A stretch of 5,232 nucleotides of DNA, from contig CAZEVI010000041.1 in the NCBI GenBank assembly GCA_964515615.1, positions 1 through 5,232 on the forward strand, read 5' to 3'. Below, in pieces: positions 1-5,178 of this stretch. The first letter of the stretch is position 1. Each line of letters begins with the position of its first letter. Source of the stretch: CAZEVI01 sp964515615. Its GTDB lineage: Bacteria > Patescibacteriota > UBA1384 > XYA2-FULL-43-10 > CAINNR01. The notes below the pieces were generated by a model. The model was given only the letters and a program-made list of their open reading frames with translations. It was not told where the DNA came from and searched no databases. The position numbers and the translations under genes are program-made.

Positions 1-35
1 GTTCAAAAAAGGTTCTGATTTCGTCAAACAAATGC

Positions 36-102
36 ACCAATATTAAACTTTCAGGAATTTTGCCGAATCAATCGGCAAAATTCCTGAAAGTTTGATATTG
101 GT
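36..102. repeat. Long near-perfect inverted repeat abutting tRNA-Glu
   Basis: The arms are 36-66 and 72-102 (31 bp each) around a 5-nt loop at 67-71. The only mispair is T44 against G94. The right arm ends exactly on the discriminator base and encoded CCA of tRNA-Glu (99-102), so in the minus-strand transcript the ACCA end could pair with the distal arm. The palindrome does not continue into the tRNA body beyond an isolated further match (34/104). It sits where a terminator for the tRNA transcript would be, but no T tract follows directly; six Ts occur only about 25 nt further on, at 5-10. It could be a terminator or processing hairpin, or a palindromic repeat element. The structure is certain; its role is not. 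Confidence 0.85.
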
Positions 103-175
103 ACCGCGTATGGGAGTCGAACCCATGATCTCCTGGATGAGAACCAGGTATCCTGGACCACTAGACGAACGCGGC
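99..175 (-). tRNA. tRNA-Glu (anticodon CUC)
   Basis: Read on the minus strand it folds into a full cloverleaf of 77 nt including an encoded CCA at 101-99. The acceptor stem GCCGCGT/ACGCGGT has a G1:U72 wobble and discriminator A73. The anticodon stem CCTGG/CCAGG encloses loop TTCTCAT, giving anticodon CTC, which reads GAG. The T arm is ATGGG-TTCGACT-CCCAT. It lies 7 nt downstream of tRNA-Gln and is almost certainly co-transcribed with it. The 3' end is embedded in the inverted repeat at 36-102. Anticodon CUC usually supplements a UUC isoacceptor, which must be elsewhere or absent. A73 with G1:U72 differs from E. coli tRNA-Glu, which has G1:C72 and G73. Confidence 0.97.
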
Positions 176-182
176 GCGATTT

Positions 183-256
183 TGGTTCCCGGGCTAGGGA
201 TCGAACCTAGATTAATGGAGCCAGAATCCACCGTACTGCCATTATACTACCCGGGA
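183..256 (-). tRNA. tRNA-Gln (anticodon CUG)
   Basis: On the minus strand this is a 74-nt cloverleaf with encoded CCA (185-183). The acceptor TCCCGGG pairs with CCCGGGA and the discriminator is A. The first pair is U1:A72, typical of bacterial tRNA-Gln and known to matter both for GlnRS and for GatCAB amidation. The anticodon stem GTGGA/TCCAT encloses loop TTCTGGC, giving anticodon CTG, which reads CAG. The T arm is CTAGG-TTCGATC-CCTAG. It is the first gene of a two-tRNA transcript with tRNA-Glu and has its own promoter about 20 nt upstream. Reading CAA would need a UUG isoacceptor elsewhere. Confidence 0.97.
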
Positions 257-275
257 TTAATGCAACAACAAGGAA

Positions 276-304
276 ATTCTATCAAATTTGAGCACAATTA
301 GCAA
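276..304 (-). promoter_or_regulatory. Promoter of the tRNA-Gln/tRNA-Glu pair
   Basis: The minus strand carries -35 TTGCTA (304-299), a 17-nt spacer, and extended -10 TGATAGAAT, with the hexamer TAGAAT at 281-276. The predicted start is near 269, giving a leader of about 13 nt before tRNA-Gln at 256. A second, weaker extended -10 (TGATACAAT, hexamer 348-343) lies further upstream with only a poor -35. Confidence 0.6.
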
Positions 305-373
305 TTCAAATGCAGAATTTGCCAACAATTCCCAGCATAAAAATTGTATCAGTAAAATTTGACAATCAACTTT

Positions 374-396
374 AACCCGTCAATCGGCGGGTTTTT
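374..396 (+). terminator. Terminator-like hairpin, plus-strand orientation
   Basis: AACCCG (374-379) pairs with CGGGTT (388-393) around an 8-nt loop, followed by a T run (392-396) and ATT on the plus strand. On the minus strand the hairpin is followed by AAAG, not Ts, so as an intrinsic terminator it points rightward. I see no plus-strand gene upstream of it in the window. It might block antisense transcription into the deacetylase gene, end an unseen small RNA, or act as a weak bidirectional stop after the deacetylase. The remaining spacer between tRNA-Gln and the deacetylase (257-526) holds the tRNA promoter and no gene that I can recognise. Confidence 0.45.
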
Positions 397-526
397 ATTC
401 GAATGCGACTTAACATCTGCCAGTAAGGTCTAATGATAAACAGAGGCAGATATTTGATTTTATTATCCAGATTTTAAAATTTTTAGTGCTTTCAAGAGAG
501 CTTGCTCAAAATAGTCCCCGCAATGC

Positions 527-1285
527 TTAGAATTTTGATTCGTGATGCCGGCGATAAAAATCGAATAACCGACGCATTGTTCGCGGACCACAGGCGTAAT
601 AAGCTTCGGCGAATTCGCCGCTTTTGGTTGAAAGTCCGCGATAATGGTTCAAGGCCAAAATTGCTTCATCATACTTTTTAATTTTTAGCTGTGATTTGTG
701 ACAACGGATGGCTTGTTTTTTGTCATCGACAAAATCATCAATCACAAAAATCCGATTGTATCTGGCTGTGCCCCAAACCTCATAAAACCAGATGTTAATA
801 AAATTTTGATAATTTTTCAGGCTCATCGCTAGAATTTCAGCGACCGCAAAATGATCAGGGTGAAGTTCCTCAAATGAGGGTGCCAAAATCAAATCCGGTT
901 TATCAAATTCAATCTCCCTCCGAATTCGTGATGCCAATTCCAGTGTTGGCTCAACTTTACCGTCGGGCAATCGCCAAAAAACTTCTTCGCCTGCACCGAG
1001 AATTTTGCCGGCTGCCCGGGCCTCTTCCTCACGCTGCGCGATTAAACTTTGACTGGCCCGACCACTACTGTTACCGCGAGCACCATCGGTAAAATAGATA
1101 ATTTTGACTTTCGCTCCGCCGACAGTCAACGATTTGATTAAACCGCCGCAACCGATAGCATCGTCGTCTGGATGTGGCGAGAGAAGCAAAACTTTATCGG
1201 CGGAAACAGCCGACAAAACTTGAACTTTTAGTGTCTCTAAAATCACCCCCCAACCGGCTTTTGACGATTCTTTTTGAACAAGCAT
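527..1285 (-). CDS. PIG-L/LmbE-family zinc deacetylase
   Basis: The 252-aa protein belongs to the PIG-L/LmbE superfamily of metal-dependent N-deacetylases, which remove acetyl groups from GlcNAc-type sugars on lipids, inositols or malate. The hallmark PHPDD motif is at residues 37-41 (H38, D40, D41), followed by RxxE-type residues around 85-88 and the second metal motif HPDH at 142-145. By family analogy, H38, D41 and H145 bind zinc and D40 is the catalytic base. All are present, so the enzyme should be active. Length is normal, although about 30 residues precede the first core strand (KVLLLSPHP), slightly more than usual. The start is supported by a strong Shine-Dalgarno sequence (1293-1289). 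No signal peptide or membrane segment is evident, so it is probably cytosolic or peripheral. It follows a GT4 glycosyltransferase by 89 bp on the same strand, suggesting a shared sugar substrate. The exact substrate (glycolipid, surface glycan or thiol precursor) is unknown. Confidence 0.9.
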   Translation of the reverse strand: MLVQKESSKAGWGVILETLKVQVLSAVSADKVLLLSPHPDDDAIGCGGLIKSLTVGGAKVKIIYFTDGARGNSSGRASQSLIAQREEEARAAGKILGAGEEVFWRLPDGKVEPTLELASRIRREIEFDKPDLILAPSFEELHPDHFAVAEILAMSLKNYQNFINIWFYEVWGTARYNRIFVIDDFVDDKKQAIRCHKSQLKIKKYDEAILALNHYRGLSTKSGEFAEAYYACGPRTMRRLFDFYRRHHESKF

Positions 1286-1288
1286 CTC

Positions 1289-1293
1289 CCTCC
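1289..1293 (-). promoter_or_regulatory. Shine-Dalgarno site of the deacetylase
   Basis: GGAGG on the minus strand, 3 nt before the ATG at 1285. It is the only strong ribosome binding site among the five protein genes here and it fixes the start of the deacetylase. The short spacing is slightly unusual. Confidence 0.7.
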
Positions 1294-1311
1294 AGATAAC
1301 CTCTAATGTTT

Positions 1312-1374
1312 GATATTCGCTTTCGAATTTGGCTTAATTTCGATATTCGGATTTTGACTTTCGAATCTCGACTT
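1312..1374. repeat. Degenerate TTCGA-rich intergenic tract
   Basis: The spacer between the glycosyltransferase stop and the deacetylase leader is built of imperfect repeats. GATATTCG occurs at 1312-1319 and 1342-1349 (30 bp apart), and CTTTCGAAT at 1320-1328 and 1358-1366, with TCTCGACTTTT at the end. No gene or clear terminator lies in it. Similar low-complexity TTCGA-type spacers are familiar from genomes of uncultured candidate phyla, but I cannot check that here. Confidence 0.6.
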
Positions 1375-2511
1375 TTAGCGACTTAATTTTTTATATTCTT
1401 GTTCGATGTCAATTATTATTTTACTCCAATCATACTTATCTTTCAAAAGTTCAAAAGCTTGATTTGACAAGCGGTTTCGTTCCTTATTTTCCGCCAAAAG
1501 ATAAGAAATAGTTTTGCCCAACTTCTCAACATCACCGGCTGGAATCAAATAGCCGGTTTTGCCATCAGTAACCAACTCGGGAATTCCATCAACTTTCGAA
1601 GCGACGACCGGTACTTTGGCGGCAAAGGCCTCCAATATCACCAGACCAAAAGTTTCTGAGAGCGACGGTAAAACAAAGAGGTCCCAGCTGCGAAGAAATT
1701 TCTCCGGTTTGTCTTGCCGACCGAGTAATTGGATTTTTGATTCCAAACCCAGTCGTTTAATTTCAGCCAGCAAATTTTGCTTCTCCGGACCGTCGCCAAC
1801 AATCTCAAGCCGAGCTTTTGGTAAACTGACAACCACTCTGGCAAAAGCCCGAATCAGATAAATTTGGCCCTTTCTCTTAACTAAAACACCGACAGTTCCA
1901 ACCATTAAATCATTATTTTTCCTCTTTGGTGCTTCAAAATCCTCAATTTCAATTGCATTTGGGATAACACTAATCTTTTTCTCATCAGCCTTCAATTTTT
2001 CAACCAAGAAATTTTTAACCGATTTGGAAACGGCGATAACCCGGTCAGCACGATTGAAAATACTCCGAAGGCCGGCTTTTTGCAAAATAGCATTTAGAGG
2101 ATTTTTAATGTGATAAAAACTGCTCCAAATGTGTTCAGTGTAAACAAATTTTTCGCCGCGGCGAACTGCCAGCCGACAAAAAGCTGCAGCTCGTGGACCA
2201 TGAGCATGAATGATAATCGGACCAAACGGATTTTCACTCGACCGAAATTCGGCGATATTTCGTTTTAGCTTAGACAGAGATTTGAAATCGATTTTCGATT
2301 TGAAATCGACAATTTTAATTTTGACTCCGGAGATTCGAGCCGCTCGAGTTGACAACCAACCGCGAGGAACAATGAGTAAGACGTCAAAATTCTTTTTGTC
2401 GATATTTCGCAAAAGTCCTAAAATATGCCGCGGCCCACCGGAAAGCCCGGCCTCGGCAATAACTTGGATGATTTTGGTTTTGGTTGAATTTTGCATTTTT
2501 TGGCTCATCAT
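1375..2511 (-). CDS. GT4-family glycosyltransferase (GT-B fold)
   Basis: The 378-aa protein is a retaining GT4-type glycosyltransferase that would move a sugar from a nucleotide-sugar donor to a lipid, glycan or small acceptor. The N-terminal acceptor domain starts KIIQVIAEAGLSGGPRHILG (residues 13-32), with the typical glycine-rich loop, and continues with HAHGPRAA (102-109) and YTEH (124-127). The linker region ADRVIAVSKSVKNF leads into the donor domain. That domain starts at GTVGVLVKRKGQ (205-216), with the basic residues that contact phosphates, and contains the EX7E motif SETFGLVILEA (E286 and E294) and GIPELVTDGKTGYLIPAGD (309-327). The length is full and no membrane segment is visible. 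Two ATGs sit in tandem (2511 and 2508). AGG just upstream slightly favours the second, and a weak -35/-10 pair could also serve. The N terminus does not resemble BshA, so a bacillithiol role is not supported. Confidence 0.92.
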   Translation of the reverse strand: MMSQKMQNSTKTKIIQVIAEAGLSGGPRHILGLLRNIDKKNFDVLLIVPRGWLSTRAARISGVKIKIVDFKSKIDFKSLSKLKRNIAEFRSSENPFGPIIIHAHGPRAAAFCRLAVRRGEKFVYTEHIWSSFYHIKNPLNAILQKAGLRSIFNRADRVIAVSKSVKNFLVEKLKADEKKISVIPNAIEIEDFEAPKRKNNDLMVGTVGVLVKRKGQIYLIRAFARVVVSLPKARLEIVGDGPEKQNLLAEIKRLGLESKIQLLGRQDKPEKFLRSWDLFVLPSLSETFGLVILEAFAAKVPVVASKVDGIPELVTDGKTGYLIPAGDVEKLGKTISYLLAENKERNRLSNQAFELLKDKYDWSKIIIDIEQEYKKLSR

Positions 2512-2519
2512 CCTGTTTA

Positions 2520-2580
2520 TTTTTCGTCATTTCATAATCTTTGTTTATGGATCCCAAATCAAGTTTGGGATGACGAAAAA
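2520..2580. repeat. REP-like nested palindromic element
   Basis: An 11-bp perfect inverted repeat (TTTTTCGTCAT at 2520-2530, ATGACGAAAAA at 2570-2580) flanks a second perfect hairpin, ATCCCAAA (2551-2558) and TTTGGGAT (2564-2571), with a 5-nt loop. On the minus strand the core reads CGTCATCCCAAACTTGATTT then GGGATCC. This resembles the widespread intergenic GTCATyCC...GGGATCC palindromes seen in many bacteria. The element fills most of the 88-nt gap between gltX and the glycosyltransferase. No T tract follows, so it is not an obvious terminator. It may be a repeat copy that also affects mRNA stability. Confidence 0.7.
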
Positions 2581-2599
2581 CACAAAAATTGATACGGTC

Positions 2600-3994
2600 T
2601 CAGCCTGATTTATGGATTGCTTTTGTAATTCGTTTGATTGATTCGTCCTTCCCCAGCGCTAACAAAAGTTCAATCGGGGACGGAGATTTTTCTTCTCCGG
2701 ATAATGCTACTCGTATCGGCCAAAATACATCGCCATTGGATAAATTGTTATCAGCAACCACTGATTCTAATATTTCCTGCAAATTTTCTTCGGTCCAATC
2801 ACTGGCAATTGTTGATAATTTGTCAGCGGCGGCCTGCAAGCCAACCAAAGTTTTCTCTTTATCGGATTTTTTGAAAATCAAAAGTTGCGGATCGTATTTT
2901 GAATTTTCCCGCAGTCGAATAATATAGTCGGCCGCTTCTTTTACGGTTTTATAACCACCGCGCTGAATTAGCGCCAATTCACCATCTCGCGGATCGCTAA
3001 TACCAAATTCCCCGATCAATTTTTTTAATTTTTCAAATGGCAGATTTTTCAATCTTTCCGAGTTAAAATAGTTCAGTTTTTCAATATCAAAAATGGCGTC
3101 GCTTTTATTAACATTGTCCAAACTAAACTCCCCCGTTAATTCGGTCAAGGAAAAGATTTCTCTTTCGTCTTTTGGATTCCAACCGAGAAGCGCCATAAAA
3201 TTAACCAGTGCTTCTGACAAATAGCCGAGTTTTTTGTATTCAATAATTGATGTCGCGCCGTGGCGTTTGGATAATTTTGAGTGATCATGCCCCAAAATCA
3301 TCGAAAGATGAGCAAACTCCGGTGTCGGCCAGCCGAACATTTCATACAAAATGAGATGTTTTGGCGTTGATGACAGCCACTCCTCCGACCGAATAACGTG
3401 AGTAATTTTTGAATCAAAATCGTCGATGACTGAAGCTAGGTGATAGGTTGGGAAGCCGTCGGATTTCAAAATTATCTGATCATCTTGCAAAGCGGCATCA
3501 AATTCAACTTTGCCACGAATTAAATCGTTGACGATAATTTTTCCCGATTGCGGCATTTTCATTCGTACAGTATAGCAACCGTCGGCCAAGGTTTTCAGAT
3601 CAATTTTGGCGTCGCGGCAGTGGCCTTCGTAGCGCGGCGGCAATCCGGCATTTTTCTGCCGCTCTCGATCTGCGGCCAATTTTTCCTTGCTACAAGTGCA
3701 AATATAAGCTTTGCCGGCATTGACCAAATCAAAAGCCGCTTTACGATAAAGATCGAGCCGCTTTGATTGGACAATCGGCTGATTAATATTATCAGCAACA
3801 ATTCCCAACCATTTGAGCGAATCGATAATTCTCTCCGTTGCTCCTTCAACAAACCGTTCACGGTCAGTGTCTTCAATTCGCAACAGAAATTCGCCCGCCC
3901 GATTTTTAGCAAAGAGATATGAAAATAGCGCCGTTCGCGCGCCACCAACATGCAATTCACCAGTCGGACTCGGAGCAAATCTTGTTTTAATCAT
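2600..3994 (-). CDS. gltX: Glutamyl-tRNA synthetase (GluRS)
   Basis: This cytosolic class I synthetase charges tRNA-Glu with glutamate, and also tRNA-Gln in species without GlnRS. At 464 aa it has normal bacterial length. The Rossmann domain opens with RFAPSPTGELHVGGARTALF (residues 5-24) containing the HIGH-type motif HVGG (15-18), followed by LLRIEDTDRERF (37-48). A zinc-site pattern CxC...YxxxC is present at C99, C101, Y122 and C126. The KMSKS-type motif is SKLSKRHG (239-246). The C-terminal helical anticodon-binding half ends with the family pattern PIRVALSG (426-433). The fold is that of eubacterial GluRS, not GlnRS. The gene ends with TGA. It lies 36 bp downstream of yraN and appears to have its own promoter in that gap, with the -10 ending 6 nt before the ATG. 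AAGGG lies too close to the ATG to be a normal ribosome binding site. Confidence 0.98.
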   Translation of the reverse strand: MIKTRFAPSPTGELHVGGARTALFSYLFAKNRAGEFLLRIEDTDRERFVEGATERIIDSLKWLGIVADNINQPIVQSKRLDLYRKAAFDLVNAGKAYICTCSKEKLAADRERQKNAGLPPRYEGHCRDAKIDLKTLADGCYTVRMKMPQSGKIIVNDLIRGKVEFDAALQDDQIILKSDGFPTYHLASVIDDFDSKITHVIRSEEWLSSTPKHLILYEMFGWPTPEFAHLSMILGHDHSKLSKRHGATSIIEYKKLGYLSEALVNFMALLGWNPKDEREIFSLTELTGEFSLDNVNKSDAIFDIEKLNYFNSERLKNLPFEKLKKLIGEFGISDPRDGELALIQRGGYKTVKEAADYIIRLRENSKYDPQLLIFKKSDKEKTLVGLQAAADKLSTIASDWTEENLQEILESVVADNNLSNGDVFWPIRVALSGEEKSPSPIELLLALGKDESIKRITKAIHKSG

Positions 3995-4000
3995 GCCCTT

Positions 4001-4029
4001 AATTTAGCAAATAAGACCGCTTTTGTCGA
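4001..4029 (-). promoter_or_regulatory. Putative promoter of gltX (leaderless)
   Basis: The minus strand carries -35 TCGACA (4029-4024), a 17-nt spacer and extended -10 TGCTAAATT (hexamer TAAATT, 4006-4001). Only 6 nt separate the -10 from the gltX ATG at 3994, so transcription would start at or next to the A of the start codon. The -10 matches consensus at 4 of 6 positions, helped by the TG extension. Confidence 0.45.
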
Positions 4030-4030
4030 A

Positions 4031-4381
4031 TTATTTGCCTTCGACGGCGTTTTTGATATGAGTAATTATTCCGCTATCAATGCCAATTACATCAATTCGA
4101 ATATTTTCATTCGGATAATCTTTTTCAGTCGCCTTTGCCAGCAATCGAAGCTTGTCGGCTTTTTTCCGACGAACTAAATCGACCGCCTTGCCAAAACCCG
4201 ATCCCCAAACGGTTTTTACTTCAACGATGACAATTGTTTTTCGATCGCGAGCCAAAATGTCAATTTCGCCAAAGGGATAATTGATGTTTCGATCGATTAT
4301 TCCGTATTTATTTTCCAGCAAATACTTAGTCGCCAGATCCTCACCCCAATTACCAGTTTTTTTATTCTCTTTTCTGTTCAT
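4031..4381 (-). CDS. yraN: YraN/UPF0102-family nuclease-fold protein
   Basis: This 116-aa protein is typical in length and motifs for UPF0102, a widely conserved bacterial family with a PD-(D/E)XK nuclease fold related to Holliday-junction resolvases. Its cellular role is not settled. Visible motifs are GNWGEDLATKYL (residues 10-21, with E14), NYPFGEIDILARD (34-46, with E39 and D41), and VIVEVK (51-56, with E54 and K56), giving the full D...ExK active-site arrangement. RRKKADKLRLLAKA (71-84) and IRIDVIGID (94-102) complete the family pattern. In many bacteria yraN lies near rplS and rnhB; here rnhB is missing between rplS and yraN. A terminator after rplS and an extended -10 separate this gene from rplS. 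No Shine-Dalgarno sequence precedes the ATG. Confidence 0.93.
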   Translation of the reverse strand: MNRKENKKTGNWGEDLATKYLLENKYGIIDRNINYPFGEIDILARDRKTIVIVEVKTVWGSGFGKAVDLVRRKKADKLRLLAKATEKDYPNENIRIDVIGIDSGIITHIKNAVEGK

Positions 4382-4387
4382 ACACCA

Positions 4388-4396
4388 ATTATAACA
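4388..4396 (-). promoter_or_regulatory. Extended -10 promoter of yraN (leaderless)
   Basis: The minus strand reads TGTTATAAT, a perfect extended -10 with consensus hexamer TATAAT at 4393-4388. The ATG follows after 6 nt, so the predicted transcript starts on the start codon. No good -35 is visible because the upstream bases form the rplS terminator; the TG extension could compensate. Confidence 0.65.
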
Positions 4397-4399
4397 AAC

Positions 4400-4426
4400 A
4401 AAAAAAACACCATTTTTTAGGTGTTT
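4400..4426 (-). terminator. Intrinsic terminator after rplS
   Basis: On the minus strand, AAACACC (4426-4420) pairs with GGTGTTT (4411-4405) around an 8-nt A-rich loop. A run of 8 Ts (4407-4400) overlaps the stem end. It lies 30 nt beyond the rplS stop codon and directly upstream of the yraN promoter, making rplS a single-gene transcript. Confidence 0.8.
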
Positions 4427-4456
4427 ATAAATAAAATTCTAAACTATACAATATAC

Positions 4457-4975
4457 TTACGCATCTTGTATCTTTTTTTCAGTTTTCTCATGTGATGCTA
4501 GCGCCGCTTCGGCTTTTTCTTCCAATTTTTCATCTTCGGCTTCTTTTTCAGCTGCTGCCGCTTCAGCTGCTTTGGCAGTCTCCTCGGACAATTTTTCTAA
4601 TTCTTCTTCCACTCCTTTTTCTTCCCAAATTGCATAATCACGGTTCATCTCTTTGAGCCGGGCATTTTTGCCGGAAAGACCACGAATAAAATAGAGTTTG
4701 CTTCGACGAACTCGCGATTGTTTAATTCGCTCAACTTTAACCACTCGAGGCGAATGAATCGGGAAAATTCTCTCGACGCCGACTCCAAATGATTCTTTGC
4801 GAACGGTGAATGATCCATCCAAAGTTTTGCCGCCGTGAGTGGCGATTACCAGCCCTTCAAAAATCTGCACACGCTCTTTATCACCTTCTTTAATTTTCTG
4901 ATGAACTTTAACAGTATCCCCGGCTTTAATTTCGGGGATATTTTTTTTCATATATTTTTTGAGTATCTTTTCCAT
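4457..4975 (-). CDS. rplS: 50S ribosomal protein L19 with charged C-terminal extension
   Basis: L19 sits at the 30S-50S interface of the ribosome. The core spans residues 13-110 and shows the family signatures IPEIKAGDTVKVHQKI (13-28), RVQIFEGLVIATHGG (35-49), SFTVRKESFGVGVERIFPIH (55-74), SPRVVKVERI (75-84) and the C-terminal RSKLYFIRGLSGKNARLKE (91-109). The usual protein is about 115 aa; this one has 172. The extra ~55 residues are Glu, Ala and Lys rich (for example EETAKAAEAAAAEKEAEDEK, 131-150) and probably form a solvent-exposed helix or disordered tail. The first ATG is preferred because a -10 box lies 8 nt upstream; M9 is an alternative. No Shine-Dalgarno sequence is visible. The usual rpsP-rimM-trmD partners are not upstream within the window, and a terminator follows the gene. 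Confidence 0.97.
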   Translation of the reverse strand: MEKILKKYMKKNIPEIKAGDTVKVHQKIKEGDKERVQIFEGLVIATHGGKTLDGSFTVRKESFGVGVERIFPIHSPRVVKVERIKQSRVRRSKLYFIRGLSGKNARLKEMNRDYAIWEEKGVEEELEKLSEETAKAAEAAAAEKEAEDEKLEEKAEAALASHEKTEKKIQDA

Positions 4976-4983
4976 TGCTTTTG

Positions 4984-5011
4984 ATAATAACTGACTGTCG
5001 GCATCGGTAAA
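4984..5011 (-). promoter_or_regulatory. Putative promoter of rplS (near-leaderless)
   Basis: The minus strand has -35-like TTTACC (5011-5006), a 16-nt spacer and -10 TATTAT (4989-4984), ending 8 nt before the ATG, so the 5' leader would be 0-2 nt. A perfect 5-bp palindrome GTAAA-tg-TTTAC (5007-5018) overlaps the -35 and could be a small operator or chance. Confidence 0.45.
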
Positions 5012-5058
5012 TGTTTACATTCGTCTCTGGGCTGAACAAAGTTCAAATCAGGGAAAAT

Positions 5059-5090
5059 GTGCCAGTGGCGTGGATATGTGCCACTGGCAC
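5059..5090 (-). other. Stem-loop A upstream of rplS
   Basis: GTGCCAGTGGC (5059-5069) pairs perfectly over 11 bp with 5080-5090 around a 10-nt loop, extendable by a G:U pair. On the minus strand it is followed by ATTTTCCC, so it is a weak terminator candidate or the 3' part of a structured RNA. It lies 84 nt before the rplS start. Confidence 0.6.
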
Positions 5091-5117
5091 TGGCATGGTG
5101 GACCTGTGAGATGATGA

Positions 5118-5135
5118 CCCCGACCGAAGTCGGGG
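5118..5135 (-). other. Stem-loop B with UUCG tetraloop
   Basis: On the minus strand, CCCCGAC-TTCG-GTCGGGG is a 7-bp GC-rich stem closed by the exceptionally stable C(UUCG)G tetraloop. On the plus strand the loop is CGAA. The tetraloop favours minus-strand transcription. It lies just past terminator C. Confidence 0.65.
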
Positions 5136-5138
5136 GGG

Positions 5139-5178
5139 AAAAACTACTCGTGGTCGTGGTCCGGCACCCACGAGTAGT
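5139..5178 (-). terminator. Intrinsic terminator of a transcript entering from the right
   Basis: Arms 5143-5153 and 5168-5178 pair perfectly over 11 bp. An inner GTG/CAC (5056-style small stem at 5156-5158 and 5165-5167) extends the helix past a 2-nt bulge. On the minus strand the stem runs into TTTTT (5143-5139), a classic Rho-independent layout. On the plus strand no T tract follows directly. It would end a minus-strand gene beyond the window edge. One open frame enters from the edge and stops with TAG at 5146-5144, inside the 3' arm. Confidence 0.7.

Noticed and set aside
92..301. Plus-strand open frame of 69 codons
   Set aside because: It lies across both tRNA genes on the opposite strand; its reading frame is just antisense tRNA sequence.
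415..451. Inverted repeat ATCTGCC / GGCAGAT in the tRNA-deacetylase spacer
   Set aside because: Only 7 bp with a loop of more than 20 nt and no T tract on either strand; too weak to call.
1285..1375. Reading the glycosyltransferase/deacetylase pair as bacillithiol genes bshA/bshB
   Set aside because: The glycosyltransferase lacks the BshA-type N-terminal signature, so naming them would over-reach.
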